A DNA stretch of 64,000 nt from CADEDH01 sp965263455 (GTDB lineage: Bacteria; Actinomycetota; Acidimicrobiia; Acidimicrobiales; SZUA-35), in NCBI GenBank assembly GCA_965263455.1, contig CBDHHN010000003.1:65172-129171 (forward strand). Direction: 5' to 3'. The notes under the pieces are model-generated. The model saw only the letters and a list, made by a program, of their open reading frames with translations. It was not told the DNA's origin and searched no databases. How positions within the stretch are numbered: position 1 is the first letter of the stretch; every line of letters starts with the position of its first letter. Below, in pieces: positions 18,621-27,109 of the stretch. The position numbers were made by a program, and so were the translations under genes.

Positions 18621-19111
18621 GCCCCGGCCCCGGTGGCGTCGGTGGAGCCGTCGTCGGTGAGCGACGATCGCTTGATCATCATGCCCTTGCGGACACAGGT
18701 GCACACCAGTTCACCCCGCTGGTTGTGGCCTTCGTGGAGGAAGGTCACGATGCCCCACTCCGGCCGGCTCTTCGACTCCCGCTTGTCCTGGATGACGGTC
18801 GAGGAGTAGATGGTGTCGCCGAGGAAGACGGGGTTGGGGAAGCGGGTCTCGTCGAAGCCCAGGTTGCCGACCGTGGTCCCCAGGGTGGTGTCGCCCACCG
18901 ACAACCCGACCACGGTGGCGAAGGTGAAGAACGAGTTGACCAGGATCTGCCCGAACGTCGACTGCCCGGCGAACTCGGCGTCGAGATGCAGGGGTTGGGG
19001 GTTCATCGACAGTGTGGTGAACAGCAGGTTGTCGGCCTCGGTCACCGTCCGGCCCGGACGATGCTCGTAGCGCTTCCCGATCTCGAAGTCCTCGTAGTAC
19101 ATGCCAGCCAT
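18617..19111 (-). CDS. MaoC-family dehydratase
   Basis: A 164-residue hot-dog-fold hydratase: YYEDFEIGKRYEHRPGRTVTEAD at the N-terminus, then the hydratase-2 motif FTTLSMNPQPLHLDAEFA (residues ~31-48) with the catalytic Asp/His-like pair replaced by N..P.H.D, and a second half with NPVFLGDTIYSSTVI. Such enzymes hydrate enoyl-CoAs; the length and motif resemble mesaconyl-CoA hydratase-like proteins. Translationally coupled to the CitE-like lyase gene. ATG 19111 is used; ATG 19102 (MYYEDFE) is equally plausible. Confidence 0.85.
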   Translation of the reverse strand: MAGMYYEDFEIGKRYEHRPGRTVTEADNLLFTTLSMNPQPLHLDAEFAGQSTFGQILVNSFFTFATVVGLSVGDTTLGTTVGNLGFDETRFPNPVFLGDTIYSSTVIQDKRESKSRPEWGIVTFLHEGHNQRGELVCTCVRKGMMIKRSSLTDDGSTDATGAGA

Positions 19112-19179
19112 GGCGATCGGTTGTAGCAGAGGCGGAACCGTGAGGCCCGTTGGCCTCGACCCGGGGCGCCCGTCCCGCC

Positions 19180-20016
19180 TCAGCCGGTGAACCAGCCGCC
19201 GTCGGGGTGGATGAGCTCACCGGTGACGAAGCTGGCCTCGGACGAGGCCAGGAACAGGGCCACGTTGGCGATCTCGTCGGGCGTACCCTTCCGGCCCATC
19301 GGGGTCGAGCCGATGACCAGGTTGCGGTAGGCGTCGACCTCGTCCAGGACCGACGTCATGTTGGTCTCGATGAACCCGGGACCGATGGCGTTGACCCGGA
19401 TGCCGAGGGGGGCCAGGGTGCGGGCCGCGTTCTTGGTCAACATCCACACCCCGGCCTTCGACACCGGATAGCTGGGCGAACCCCACAGCGGGTCACGGGC
19501 GGCGATGGAGGCGATGGTGACGATCGAGCCACCCTTGCCCTGGTCGAGCATCACCCGGGCCGTCGACTGCACGGCCAGCAGGGTGCCGGTCAGGTTCACG
19601 TCGAGGACCCGCCGCCAGTCGTCGAGGTCGAGCTCGGTCAGGGCTGCGGCCGGGTTGGCCTCGGTCGCTTCGGCCGCCATCCGGAGTCGCTTGAGCCCGC
19701 CCTCCCGGTCGCCCGATCGGTAGTCGCCGTTGGAGATGCCGGCCGCGGTCACGACCACGTCGATGGTCCCGAATCGCTCGACGGTGGCGGCGGCCATGGC
19801 CTCGTTGGCCTCGGGATCGGCCGCCTCCAACTCGACGAACACCGCTTCGGCGCCCGAAGCGGTCAGAGCCTCCACGGCGGCCCGACCCGGTTCGGGCAAC
19901 AGGTCGGCCACCACCACCTTGGCCCCCTCGGCGCAGAACCGTTCGGCGCAGGCCCGGCCGATCCCGTTCGATCCACCGGTGATCACGGCCACCTTGTCGT
20001 GCAGTCGTCCAGTCAT
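19180..20016 (-). CDS. SDR-family NAD(P)-dependent oxidoreductase
   Basis: A 278-residue classical short-chain dehydrogenase. ITGGSNGIGRA at residues ~12-22 is the cofactor loop, VTAAGISNG the NNAG-type element, a Ser in TIASIAARD and YPVSK (Tyr and Lys) the catalytic residues, followed by RVNAIGPGFIETNM. An acidic residue in VVVADLLPEPG suggests NAD preference. A ~30-residue insertion (residues ~105-135) is longer than average. ATG 20016 is chosen because the Rossmann strand follows directly; the open frame upstream runs into the divergent epimerase gene. Confidence 0.92.
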   Translation of the reverse strand: MTGRLHDKVAVITGGSNGIGRACAERFCAEGAKVVVADLLPEPGRAAVEALTASGAEAVFVELEAADPEANEAMAAATVERFGTIDVVVTAAGISNGDYRSGDREGGLKRLRMAAEATEANPAAALTELDLDDWRRVLDVNLTGTLLAVQSTARVMLDQGKGGSIVTIASIAARDPLWGSPSYPVSKAGVWMLTKNAARTLAPLGIRVNAIGPGFIETNMTSVLDEVDAYRNLVIGSTPMGRKGTPDEIANVALFLASSEASFVTGELIHPDGGWFTG

Positions 20017-20116
20017 GGGGGCGAACCTAGCCGGTCGCCGTGCCGGCCACGGAAGTTGACCCCCGGGCCCGTCGGTGGCCAGGCTGGCAGCCCGGGGGAC
20101 GACGAGGGGAGGCCCA

Positions 20117-21226
20117 ATGTCCACGGCACTGGTCATCGGGGGAACCGGACCCACAGGGCCCTTCGTGGTCAACGGCCTGGTCGCCCGGGGTTACGAGGTC
20201 ACCATCCTCCACACCGGGCGCCACGAGAGCGACGAGCTCCCGCCCGAACTCGTCCACCTGCACACCGACCCGTTCGACGGCGAGGCCACCGCCGCCACCC
20301 TGGGCTCGGCCACCTGGGACCTGGCCGTCGTCATGTACGGGCGGCTCCGGGTCCTGGCCCCACTGCTGGCCGACCGGGTGGAGCGTCTGGTCACCATCGG
20401 CGGCGTGGGGGCGGTCAAGGGCTGGGTCGATCCCGACGACCTGTTCCCGACATCGATGACGGTCCCGGCCCCGGTCGACGCCCCGCTGGCGGCCGCCGAC
20501 GAGCCGATCGGCAAGATCCGTCGCATCGTCGAGACCGAGCAGGTGGTCCACGCCGCCCACCCCGGAGCCATCCACCTCCGCTACCCGATGCTGTACGGGC
20601 CGCGGCAGCTCATCCCCCGGGAGTGGCCGTTCGTCCGCCGGGCCCTGGACCGCCGCCGCCCCCTGGTACTGGCCGACGGCGGCCTGACCCTCAAGTCGGC
20701 CTCCTACGTGGAGAACGCGGCCCATGCCGTGCTGTGTGCCGTCGACCGGTACGAGGACGGATCGGGCCGGATCTTCAACGTGACCGATACCCGGGCCCTG
20801 TGCCTGCGCCAGATCGCCGAGGTGGTGGCCGACGAACTCGACCATCGGTTCGAGTTCGTCAGCCTCCCGGCCGAACTGGCCGTCCCGGCCCGACCCACCG
20901 TGATGCACTGGTCGACCGGGCATCGGGTGGTCAACTCGAACCCGCTCCGGGCGGACCTGGGCTACACCGACGTGGTCGAGCCCGAGGAGGGCCTGCGGCG
21001 GACCGTCCGCTGGCTGGTGGCCAACCGCCCCGACCACCGGGTCGAGACCCTGCTCCAGGACCCCTTCGACTACGACGCCGAGGACGAGCTGATCGCCCGC
21101 TGGCGCACACTCGTCGACCGGTTCGAGCCGCCGCCGTTCTCCAGCCCACCCGGCTACGGCGGCGCCTACTACGGCCGGAGTCCCAACCCGGCCACCGGCA
21201 CCAGCCGCGTCGAACCGCCGTCCTAG
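20117..21226 (+). CDS. NAD-dependent epimerase/dehydratase family protein
   Basis: A 369-residue extended-SDR protein. ALVIGGTGPTGPFVVNGL (residues ~4-21) is the dinucleotide loop, and VTIGGVGAVKGW plus LRYPMLYGPRQLIP match the substrate domain of atypical SDRs. The YxxxK pair is not obvious: GKIRRIVETE occupies the equivalent region, so the protein may be a non-catalytic or divergent member. GAGGGGAGG precedes the ATG at 20117. A C-terminal ~90-residue extension ends in a low-complexity tail. Convergent with the DUF3179 gene. Confidence 0.85.
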   Translation: MSTALVIGGTGPTGPFVVNGLVARGYEVTILHTGRHESDELPPELVHLHTDPFDGEATAATLGSATWDLAVVMYGRLRVLAPLLADRVERLVTIGGVGAVKGWVDPDDLFPTSMTVPAPVDAPLAAADEPIGKIRRIVETEQVVHAAHPGAIHLRYPMLYGPRQLIPREWPFVRRALDRRRPLVLADGGLTLKSASYVENAAHAVLCAVDRYEDGSGRIFNVTDTRALCLRQIAEVVADELDHRFEFVSLPAELAVPARPTVMHWSTGHRVVNSNPLRADLGYTDVVEPEEGLRRTVRWLVANRPDHRVETLLQDPFDYDAEDELIARWRTLVDRFEPPPFSSPPGYGGAYYGRSPNPATGTSRVEPPS

Positions 21227-21230
21227 GGGG

Positions 21231-22700
21231 TCAGCGCTCAGGCCACAACGCGGTCTCCGGATGGAACTGGGACCAGGCGAACCAGAAGGCCTGATGGCCG
21301 CCCAGGTCGGTTCCGTCGCCGTCGACGGCCCGGACCCCGCCCCCGTCGAGGATCAGGTTGATCCCACCGACCGACACCGTCTCTCCCCGCTCCAGGGCCT
21401 CGACGGCGCTGGTCACGTGGAAGGCGATGGGCTCGCCATCGGCGGTGAAGAGCCCGAGCACGTCCTCCTGGACCGGGAGCCGGGGATCGACCGCCCCGAT
21501 GGGGAAGATGGGTCCGTCGGCGTCACGGGTGTTGCGGAGGTCGCTCTCGGGCCGGCCCAACGCCTCCTCGATGTGGAGGACGGTGGTGTCGGGGTGCTCG
21601 GCCTTCCACTGTCCCCAGGTGGTGGTGACCACGCTGTTCTGGGGGAGGACGACCCCGGCCTCCCACAGCGGGCCGCTGACGGCGGCCCCGAGGAACGTGT
21701 CGAACACCGACTCGGTCCGCACGTCGTACATCACCTTGTTGGAGCGGGACAGCAGGCCCGAGGTGCGCAGCACGGGTCGTTCGAAGCCCTCGACCTCGTC
21801 GGTGAAGAACACCTGGGCCGCCCCGCACAGGGTGCAGTAGGGCATGGCGAAGTCGCGGCCGCCCAGTGTGTCGTTCACCATCTCCCGCACCTCCATGATG
21901 GAGCGGGGGTAGGCCCGGGCCTCGCCGTCGATCTCGACCCCGAACACGATGGTGTCGTCCTCCAACCATGCGTCACCGCCGGCCACGTCCGTGGTCCGGG
22001 GGTTGTCGGCGGCCGGGATGCAGTTGCAGGGAACGTCGGTCTCGTCATAGGGCCGGTCGTCGATCAGCACCCCACCCCATGACACCAACCGCCAGTCGAC
22101 GTCGCTCTCGGCGGCGAAGAGCGGGTCCCATCGGGGTTCGACGACGAGATAGACGTTCCGCTTGTAGGTGAGGTAGTCCGGCGGCGGTGGCACGTCCCAG
22201 GCCAGGAGGTGGTCCACGGCGTCGCCCCAGCCGGCGAACGGGTCCAGGCCGACCCCGGTCAGCTCGGTGTAGGCCCCACCGACGATGGCGGCCAGGTCGG
22301 GGCTGCGGGTGATGCGGAGCAGGTCGGTCAACCACCAGGCGACCCGGGGATCGCCCGAGGCGCCGAGGGTCCGGATGGCCTCGAAGGCCTCGGGCCCGAA
22401 CTCGCCGGCCCTCAGGCTGTCGCCGAGCGCCGCTTCGACGGCGGCCCGGGTGTCGGGGGCGAGGTCACCGGTCGGAACCTCGGGGGCGGGGCCGAAGTCG
22501 CGGACCGACCCGGTCGGGAGCTCCGAGCCGGTGCCGGCACCCGGCTCTCCGTCGGCGCCGGTCTCGTCCTCCGAGCCGGTGGCGGCCGCCGGGTCGTCGG
22601 GGGCGGCCGAGGCCCCGTCGGAGGTCGAGGCCGAATCGGAACAGGCGGCGGCCAGGAGGCTCACCGCGAGAACAACAGGGATCACACGCCAACGCAGCAC
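21231..22700 (-). CDS. DUF3179-domain lipoprotein
   Basis: A 489-residue exported protein. The signal VIPVVLAVSLLAAACSDSAS has a lipobox (LAAAC) at residues ~17-21, followed by ~60 disordered residues rich in Asp, Glu and Gly. The DUF3179 core includes RAYPRSIMEVREMVND, DFAMPYCTLCGAAQVFF with a CxxC pair (residues ~290-305), and WGQWKAEHPDTTVL. The function of this family is not known; the CxxC suggests metal or redox chemistry outside the membrane. It is the only gene between a convergent and a same-strand neighbour. Confidence 0.88.
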   Translation of the reverse strand: MLRWRVIPVVLAVSLLAAACSDSASTSDGASAAPDDPAAATGSEDETGADGEPGAGTGSELPTGSVRDFGPAPEVPTGDLAPDTRAAVEAALGDSLRAGEFGPEAFEAIRTLGASGDPRVAWWLTDLLRITRSPDLAAIVGGAYTELTGVGLDPFAGWGDAVDHLLAWDVPPPPDYLTYKRNVYLVVEPRWDPLFAAESDVDWRLVSWGGVLIDDRPYDETDVPCNCIPAADNPRTTDVAGGDAWLEDDTIVFGVEIDGEARAYPRSIMEVREMVNDTLGGRDFAMPYCTLCGAAQVFFTDEVEGFERPVLRTSGLLSRSNKVMYDVRTESVFDTFLGAAVSGPLWEAGVVLPQNSVVTTTWGQWKAEHPDTTVLHIEEALGRPESDLRNTRDADGPIFPIGAVDPRLPVQEDVLGLFTADGEPIAFHVTSAVEALERGETVSVGGINLILDGGGVRAVDGDGTDLGGHQAFWFAWSQFHPETALWPER

Positions 22701-22812
22701 CGCCCCAGTCCAGCAGACGGCCCGTCCACTCCGGCGGCGGCGGCCCCGAGTTCACCGGTTGTTCCCCGGTTGAGCGGCCCGCGAGCCGAGGCCGGCGTCG
22801 TCTCGGGCAGGG

Positions 22813-23400
22813 TCAGACGCCGTCGGTTGCGGTGGCGGTGGCGGCCAGCATGGGTCGGTCGGGGAGCTCGCGGTCGAGGTCGGCCAACAGGGTCGGGAGC
22901 TCGGGCCACCAGCGACCGGCCCCGAGCCGGCCCACGGCGGCCGCCACCGCCGGACCGTCGGCCGCCACCGGTACCACCCGATGGGGGGCCGCCCGATGGA
23001 GCACGCCCAGATACCAGTGGGTCGAGGCCTCGTCGAGGCCCTCGGGATCGAGGACCAGGTAGTAGTCGGGCAGCCCGACGGCGTCGGCTCGCCACCGGGC
23101 CACCACCTCGGCCACCGCCACCTCGAGCCGGCCCCGGTCCTCGGCCCCGGTCGCGCCGTCGAACCGGTCGATCCAGGCCCGACCCACCTTCCGGAGCGGG
23201 TCGGCGTCGTGCAGCGTGAACCGGGCATTGGATCGGACCGTGCGCCCCCACACCCGCTGGGCCCGGTCCAGGGGGTCGGACCGCTCCTCGTCGGGTTCGT
23301 GATCGATGACCGAGACGTTGGCCGCCCCGGCGAACCACCGGAGGCAGGCCGCCGCCTCGTCACCGACCACGGTCAGGACGGTGGTCGACAGGCGCCGCAT
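22813..23400 (-). CDS. Hypothetical protein, 195 residues
   Basis: I do not recognise this protein. It starts MRRLSTTVLTVVGDEAAACL, is predicted soluble with mixed alpha/beta character, and contains YYLVLDPEGLDEASTHWYLGVLHRAAPHRVVPV in the centre (read as two segments around residues 115-147). There is no signal peptide, membrane helix or known motif. Codon use matches the neighbours and the frame is closed by stops on both sides in the expected way. It stands alone on the minus strand, divergent from an MFS carrier with 121 bases between them. Confidence 0.65.
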   Translation of the reverse strand: MRRLSTTVLTVVGDEAAACLRWFAGAANVSVIDHEPDEERSDPLDRAQRVWGRTVRSNARFTLHDADPLRKVGRAWIDRFDGATGAEDRGRLEVAVAEVVARWRADAVGLPDYYLVLDPEGLDEASTHWYLGVLHRAAPHRVVPVAADGPAVAAAVGRLGAGRWWPELPTLLADLDRELPDRPMLAATATATDGV

Positions 23401-23521
23401 GGCCCCAATCTAGAACCCGGCGCCCGATCGACGGCGGCCCGGCCAACCTCTAGGGTCGCCACGATGGCACGGGCAGGGACGGGCAGGGAATGACCCCGGT
23501 CACACCACGGGTTCGTGGGCC

Positions 23522-24799
23522 ATGGACGCCGTGGACGTCATGACCGACGCCGAACGGGATCAGCGGCGACAGCTCGTGATCCTGGCCGTGGCCCTCGTCC
23601 TGTCCATGTCGACCTGGTTCTCGACCGCGGCCGTGCTCGGCCAACTCCGGGAGGCGTGGGACCTGTCGCCGTCGGCCGGCGCCTGGCTGACGATCATGGT
23701 CCAGATCGGGTTCGTGGCCGGCGCCGCCGTCTCCTCGGTGACGAACCTGGCCGACCGGATCCCGCCCCGACGCCTGCTGCTGATCGGCACCCTCGGTGCC
23801 GCCACGGCCAACGCCGCCGTGGTCGTGGCCGACGGTCTGACCCTGGCCATCCCGGCCCGGTTCGTCACCGGCGCCTTCCTGGCCGCCGTCTATCCGCCGT
23901 CGCTCAAGGCCATGTCGAGCTGGTACCGCAAGGGTCGAGGCTTCGCCCTCGGCGTCATGATCGGGGCGCTCACCGTCGGGTCGGCCCTGCCCCACCTGAT
24001 CAACGCGCTCGGCGGCCTCGACTGGCGGGTCACTCTCCTGGTGGCGTCGATGCTGACCGTGGGGGGCGGTCTCATCGCCGACCGGTTGGGGGCAGACGGC
24101 CCCTACGCCACCGCCTCGGCCCCCTTCGACCCCCGCCAGATCCGGGCCATCGTGGGCGACCGGCGCTTCCGCCTGGCCAGCGCCGGATACTTCGGCCACA
24201 TGTGGGAGCTGTACGCCATGTGGGCCTGGATCGCCGCCTTCTACACCGACGCCTTCGGCTCCAGCCGCCAGGCGGGGCTGGCCGCGTTCGCCGTCATCGC
24301 CGTGGGCGCCGCCGGCTCGGTCCACGCCGGCATCATCTCCGATCGGGTGGGTCGGCCCGAGGCCGCGGCGGTGGCCCTGCGCTGGTCGGCCTCGGTCGCC
24401 GTGGTCGCCGGGTTCCTGATCGAGGCCCCCCTCCCCATCGTGCTGGGGATCGGTCTGGTCTGGGGCTACTGGGTGGTCGCCGACTCGGCCCAGTTCTCCA
24501 CCATCGTCACCGAGGTCACCGATCCCCGCTACGTGGGCACCGCCCTCACCATGCAGCTGGCCATCGGGTTCGTGCTCACCGTGTTCACCATCTTCCTGGT
24601 GCCGGTGGTCCGCGACGCCGCCGGCTGGGGATGGGCCTTCGCCCTGCTCGCTCCGGGGCCCCTCCTCGGGGCGTGGGCCATGCGTCGACTGCGGACCCTG
24701 GGTCTACGGGAGCCGACCGCCGGATCGGTGGCCGCCACGGCCGGTGCCGGGGACAGCGGGGAGACCGAACCGGCGGTGTTCGTCAGCCCCTTCTTCTGA
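23522..24799 (+). CDS. MFS transporter
   Basis: A 425-residue major-facilitator carrier with about twelve hydrophobic helices. The loop after helix 2 contains ADRIPPRRLLLIG (residues ~80-92), matching the G-x-L-a-D-R-x-G-R-K/R motif in a shortened form, and YRKGRGFALGVMIGALTVGSALPHL corresponds to helix 5. The sequence resembles nitrate/cyanate-type or sugar-phosphate MFS proteins, but the substrate cannot be assigned. ATG 23522 is used; ATG 23540 (MTDAERDQ) is possible. A second, unrelated MFS carrier follows after 76 bases. Confidence 0.88.
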   Translation: MDAVDVMTDAERDQRRQLVILAVALVLSMSTWFSTAAVLGQLREAWDLSPSAGAWLTIMVQIGFVAGAAVSSVTNLADRIPPRRLLLIGTLGAATANAAVVVADGLTLAIPARFVTGAFLAAVYPPSLKAMSSWYRKGRGFALGVMIGALTVGSALPHLINALGGLDWRVTLLVASMLTVGGGLIADRLGADGPYATASAPFDPRQIRAIVGDRRFRLASAGYFGHMWELYAMWAWIAAFYTDAFGSSRQAGLAAFAVIAVGAAGSVHAGIISDRVGRPEAAAVALRWSASVAVVAGFLIEAPLPIVLGIGLVWGYWVVADSAQFSTIVTEVTDPRYVGTALTMQLAIGFVLTVFTIFLVPVVRDAAGWGWAFALLAPGPLLGAWAMRRLRTLGLREPTAGSVAATAGAGDSGETEPAVFVSPFF

Positions 24800-24875
24800 G
24801 CTCCTCGTCGGTGTCCGCCCTGCATCGTCTACGGTGACGGCGGCCGTTGTCCCGTCCCCGACCCGAGGTCACACC

Positions 24876-26297
24876 GTGAGCGCCTCCCCGACCGCCGACC
24901 GGCACGAGGACCCTCCGGGCGACGGCGACCGGACCGGCACCGACCCCGCCCCTGACCCCGCCACCGATCCCGACCGCTCAGGACCCGGCACGGCCCGGGC
25001 CGATCGGCGGGAGATCTTCGGCTGGCAGATGTACGACTGGGCCTGGTCGGCGTTCTCCACCACCGTGGTCACCGCGCTGCTCGGCCCCTACCTGTTGGAG
25101 TTGGCCGAGACCACCGACGGGGTCGACGTCCTCGGCTTCCGCGTCGCCCCCGCCTCGTTCTTCCCCTTCGCCGTGAGCGCCTCGGCCATCCTCCAGGTCG
25201 TGTTCCTCCCTCTCGTAGGAGCCGTGGCCGATCACACCCCGCACAAGAAGCGCCTGATGATGGGCCTGGCCTACACCGGGAGCGTCCTGATCCTGGGCCT
25301 GGGTGTGGTCACGGCCGACACCGTGCTCCTGGGCGGGATCCTGTTCATCCTGGCCGCCGCCGCCTTCGGCGCCGCATCGGTCGTCTACAACTCGTTCCTG
25401 CCCGAGATCGCGGCCCCCGCCGACCGGGACCGGGTCAGTTCCGTGGGCTACGCCTACGGCTATGTGGGGGGCGGTCTGTGGCTGGCCGTCAACTTCGCCC
25501 TCATCCTCGTGATGGACGACACCGGGCTGGCCGTCCGCCTCTCCCTGGCCGGAACCGGCGTGTGGTGCCTGGTCTTCTTCGCCCTGTTTCCCGGGCGCCT
25601 GCTGCGGGCCCGCCCGGCGGCCCGCACCAAGCCGGTCGGCGCCGGATGGCTGGGCTTCTCCGGCCGGTCCGTGATCGAGACCCTGCGCACCATGCGACGG
25701 GACAACCCCCAGGCCCTCCGGTTCCTGATCGCCTACCTGCTCTTCACCGACGGCACGGGTACCGTCACCGCGGTGGCCTCGTCGTTCGCCGCCGACGAAC
25801 TCGACGCCGAGGCCTCGACCCTGCTGGCTCTGGTCCTGCTCATCCAGTTCGTGGCCATCCCGGGCGCCCTGGCCTTCGGCCGGGCCGCCGGGCGGATCGG
25901 GGCCAAGCGAGCCCTGCTGGCCAATCTGGTGGTGTGGATGGCCCTCGTGGTCTACGCCTGGGGCTTCCTCGACACGATCACCGAGCTGTGGGTCCTGGGC
26001 ATCGTGTTGGCCTTCGTGCTCGGCGGCTCACTGGCGCTCAGTCGCTCCCTGTTCGCCCAGATGATCCCCCACAGCCGCGAGGCCGAGTACTTCGGCTTCT
26101 TCGAGATCGCAGCCCGGGGCACGTCGTGGTTGGGACCGGCCACCTTCGGTGTGGTGAACCAGCTCGTCGGCTCACAGCGCCAGGCCATCCTGTCGCTGAT
26201 CGCCTTCTTCGCCCTCGGCATCATCGGGGTACTTCTGGTCGACGTCCGCCGAGCCATGACCGACGCAGGTCAGGACCCGGGCGGCCTCACCCTCTAG
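24876..26297 (+). CDS. UMF1-family MFS transporter
   Basis: A 473-residue carrier of the UMF1 (Atg22-like) group: after a ~45-residue disordered acidic N-terminus it shows REIFGWQMYDWAWSAFSTTVV, the hallmark start of helix 1 in this family, and about twelve helices. VADHTPHKKRLMM is the loop 2-3 motif. Substrates of bacterial UMF1 proteins are not established; amino acids are suggested by the yeast relative. The GTG at 24876 follows GAGGT; the frame stays open upstream through the end of the previous gene. A strong hairpin lies after the stop. Confidence 0.88.
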   Translation: MSASPTADRHEDPPGDGDRTGTDPAPDPATDPDRSGPGTARADRREIFGWQMYDWAWSAFSTTVVTALLGPYLLELAETTDGVDVLGFRVAPASFFPFAVSASAILQVVFLPLVGAVADHTPHKKRLMMGLAYTGSVLILGLGVVTADTVLLGGILFILAAAAFGAASVVYNSFLPEIAAPADRDRVSSVGYAYGYVGGGLWLAVNFALILVMDDTGLAVRLSLAGTGVWCLVFFALFPGRLLRARPAARTKPVGAGWLGFSGRSVIETLRTMRRDNPQALRFLIAYLLFTDGTGTVTAVASSFAADELDAEASTLLALVLLIQFVAIPGALAFGRAAGRIGAKRALLANLVVWMALVVYAWGFLDTITELWVLGIVLAFVLGGSLALSRSLFAQMIPHSREAEYFGFFEIAARGTSWLGPATFGVVNQLVGSQRQAILSLIAFFALGIIGVLLVDVRRAMTDAGQDPGGLTL

Positions 26298-26320
26298 GTC
26301 CGTGGCCCTGGACGCGCCAC

Positions 26321-26349
26321 GGCCCGCACCCGGGTACCGGATGCGGGCC
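26321..26349. terminator. Hairpin between convergent genes, likely bidirectional terminator
   Basis: GGCCCGCA (26321-26328) pairs perfectly with TGCGGGCC (26342-26349), and CCGG/CCGG pairs inside it around GTA. It lies in the 77 bases between the stops of the UMF1 carrier and the selenoprotein gene. There is no T-run, as usual in GC-rich actinobacteria. Confidence 0.65.
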
Positions 26350-26374
26350 GCAGGCCGTGCTCAGCGACGGTTGA

Positions 26375-27034
26375 TCACTCGACGGGGGTCGGGGCGGCTC
26401 CCGGGTCGGGCATCTCGTCCCGGGTCTTCTTCAGCTCGTAGAACCCGTCGGTCTCCATCATCACCATCAGGGCGTCCCACAGGGCCACCGCCGACTCGCC
26501 GGTCGGAACCTTGGTGATGACGGGCCCGAAGTAGGCGGCCCGGCCGCCGTCGGCGGTGGGGGTGGCGATGATCGGTGTGCCCACGTCGGTGCCGACCAGG
26601 GCCAGGCCGTCATCCATGCGGGTGTTGATCTCGTCGTCCCAGGCCTCGTCGTCGGCGGCCGCGGCATGGGCGGTGTCGACACCGAGCGAGGTCAGGACCT
26701 CGGCCGGGTCGAAGCTGTACTGCTGCTCGTGATGGATCCTGGTGCCGAACGCCCAGTAGAGGCGGAACACCTCATGGTTCGCCGTTGCCGGATCGGTGGC
26801 GGCCCGGACCGACTCCATGATCCGGAGCAGACCGTGGGTGAAGGCCGAGACGGCGTGGTACTGGGAGCCGGGCTCCGGGTTGTTCTTGCGCAGCAGGCTG
26901 ATGGGCTGCCACCGCACGTCGAGGTTGCGGGCCTCGGCCACTTCGTCGACGACCCAACGGGCCGTCACCCAGCAGAACGGTCAAAGCGGGTCGACCCAGA
27001 AGTCGACGTGGCGGGGGTCGGAGGGAGTGCTCAT
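26375..27034 (-). CDS. Selenoprotein: DsbA-fold mycothiol-type oxidoreductase (Rv2466c-like) with in-frame TGA as Sec18
   Basis: A 219-residue DsbA-family thiol oxidoreductase, like mycobacterial Rv2466c, a mycothiol-dependent reductase with a CPWC active site. Read from the ATG at 27034 the protein is MSTPSDPRHVDFWVDPL-U-PFCWVTARWVVDE, codon 18 being TGA (26983-26981) exactly where the first active-site Cys belongs, with the second Cys at 21. The rest follows the family: RIHHEQQYSFDP, VGTDVGTPIIATP, YFGPVITKVPTGE, and a C-terminal FYELKKTRDEMPDPG. A candidate SECIS hairpin lies at 26966-26948. A conventional call would give only the fragment from the GTG at 26968. GATACT five bases before the ATG suggests a leaderless start. 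The true stop is another TGA at 26375. Alternatives are a sequencing error or a pseudogene; the intact remainder argues against decay. Confidence 0.85.
26948..26966 (-). promoter_or_regulatory. Candidate bacterial SECIS element
   Basis: In the mRNA, GACGGCCC pairs with GGGUCGUC (one G-U pair) to give an 8-bp stem with the three-base loop GUU. Counting the U of UGA as 1, the loop is nucleotides 26-28, i.e. 23-25 bases after the UGA. This fits the general bacterial SECIS model: loop 16-37 bases from UGA, 3-14 bases long, a G in its first two positions, upper stem of 4-16 bp. A GU pair in the loop is also what SelB reads in the E. coli element. Confidence 0.7.
26981..26983 (-). other. In-frame TGA read as selenocysteine
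   Basis: The codon between CTT (Leu17) and CCG (Pro19) is TGA. The surrounding residues DFWVDPL and PFCWVTARW align with the DFWFDPLCPWCW-type active site of the Rv2466c family, so the codon occupies the nucleophilic Cys position. Confidence 0.8.
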
Positions 27035-27109
27035 GCCGCAGTATCACACGGCGATCGGGGTCCGATGCGAGATCGAGACAACGGTCACCGGCCCTCCGCC
27101 CCGGCGTCG

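Noticed and set aside
26375..26968. A stand-alone 197-residue protein starting at the GTG at 26968
   Set aside because: It would begin in the middle of the active-site helix of a DsbA-fold protein and lack the first strand; the full protein is obtained by reading the TGA at 26983 as Sec.
26981..26983. The TGA as a plain nonsense mutation or sequencing error
   Set aside because: Considered possible but less likely: the change hits exactly the redox Cys, no other lesion exists, and a hairpin fitting the SECIS model follows. Raw reads would decide.
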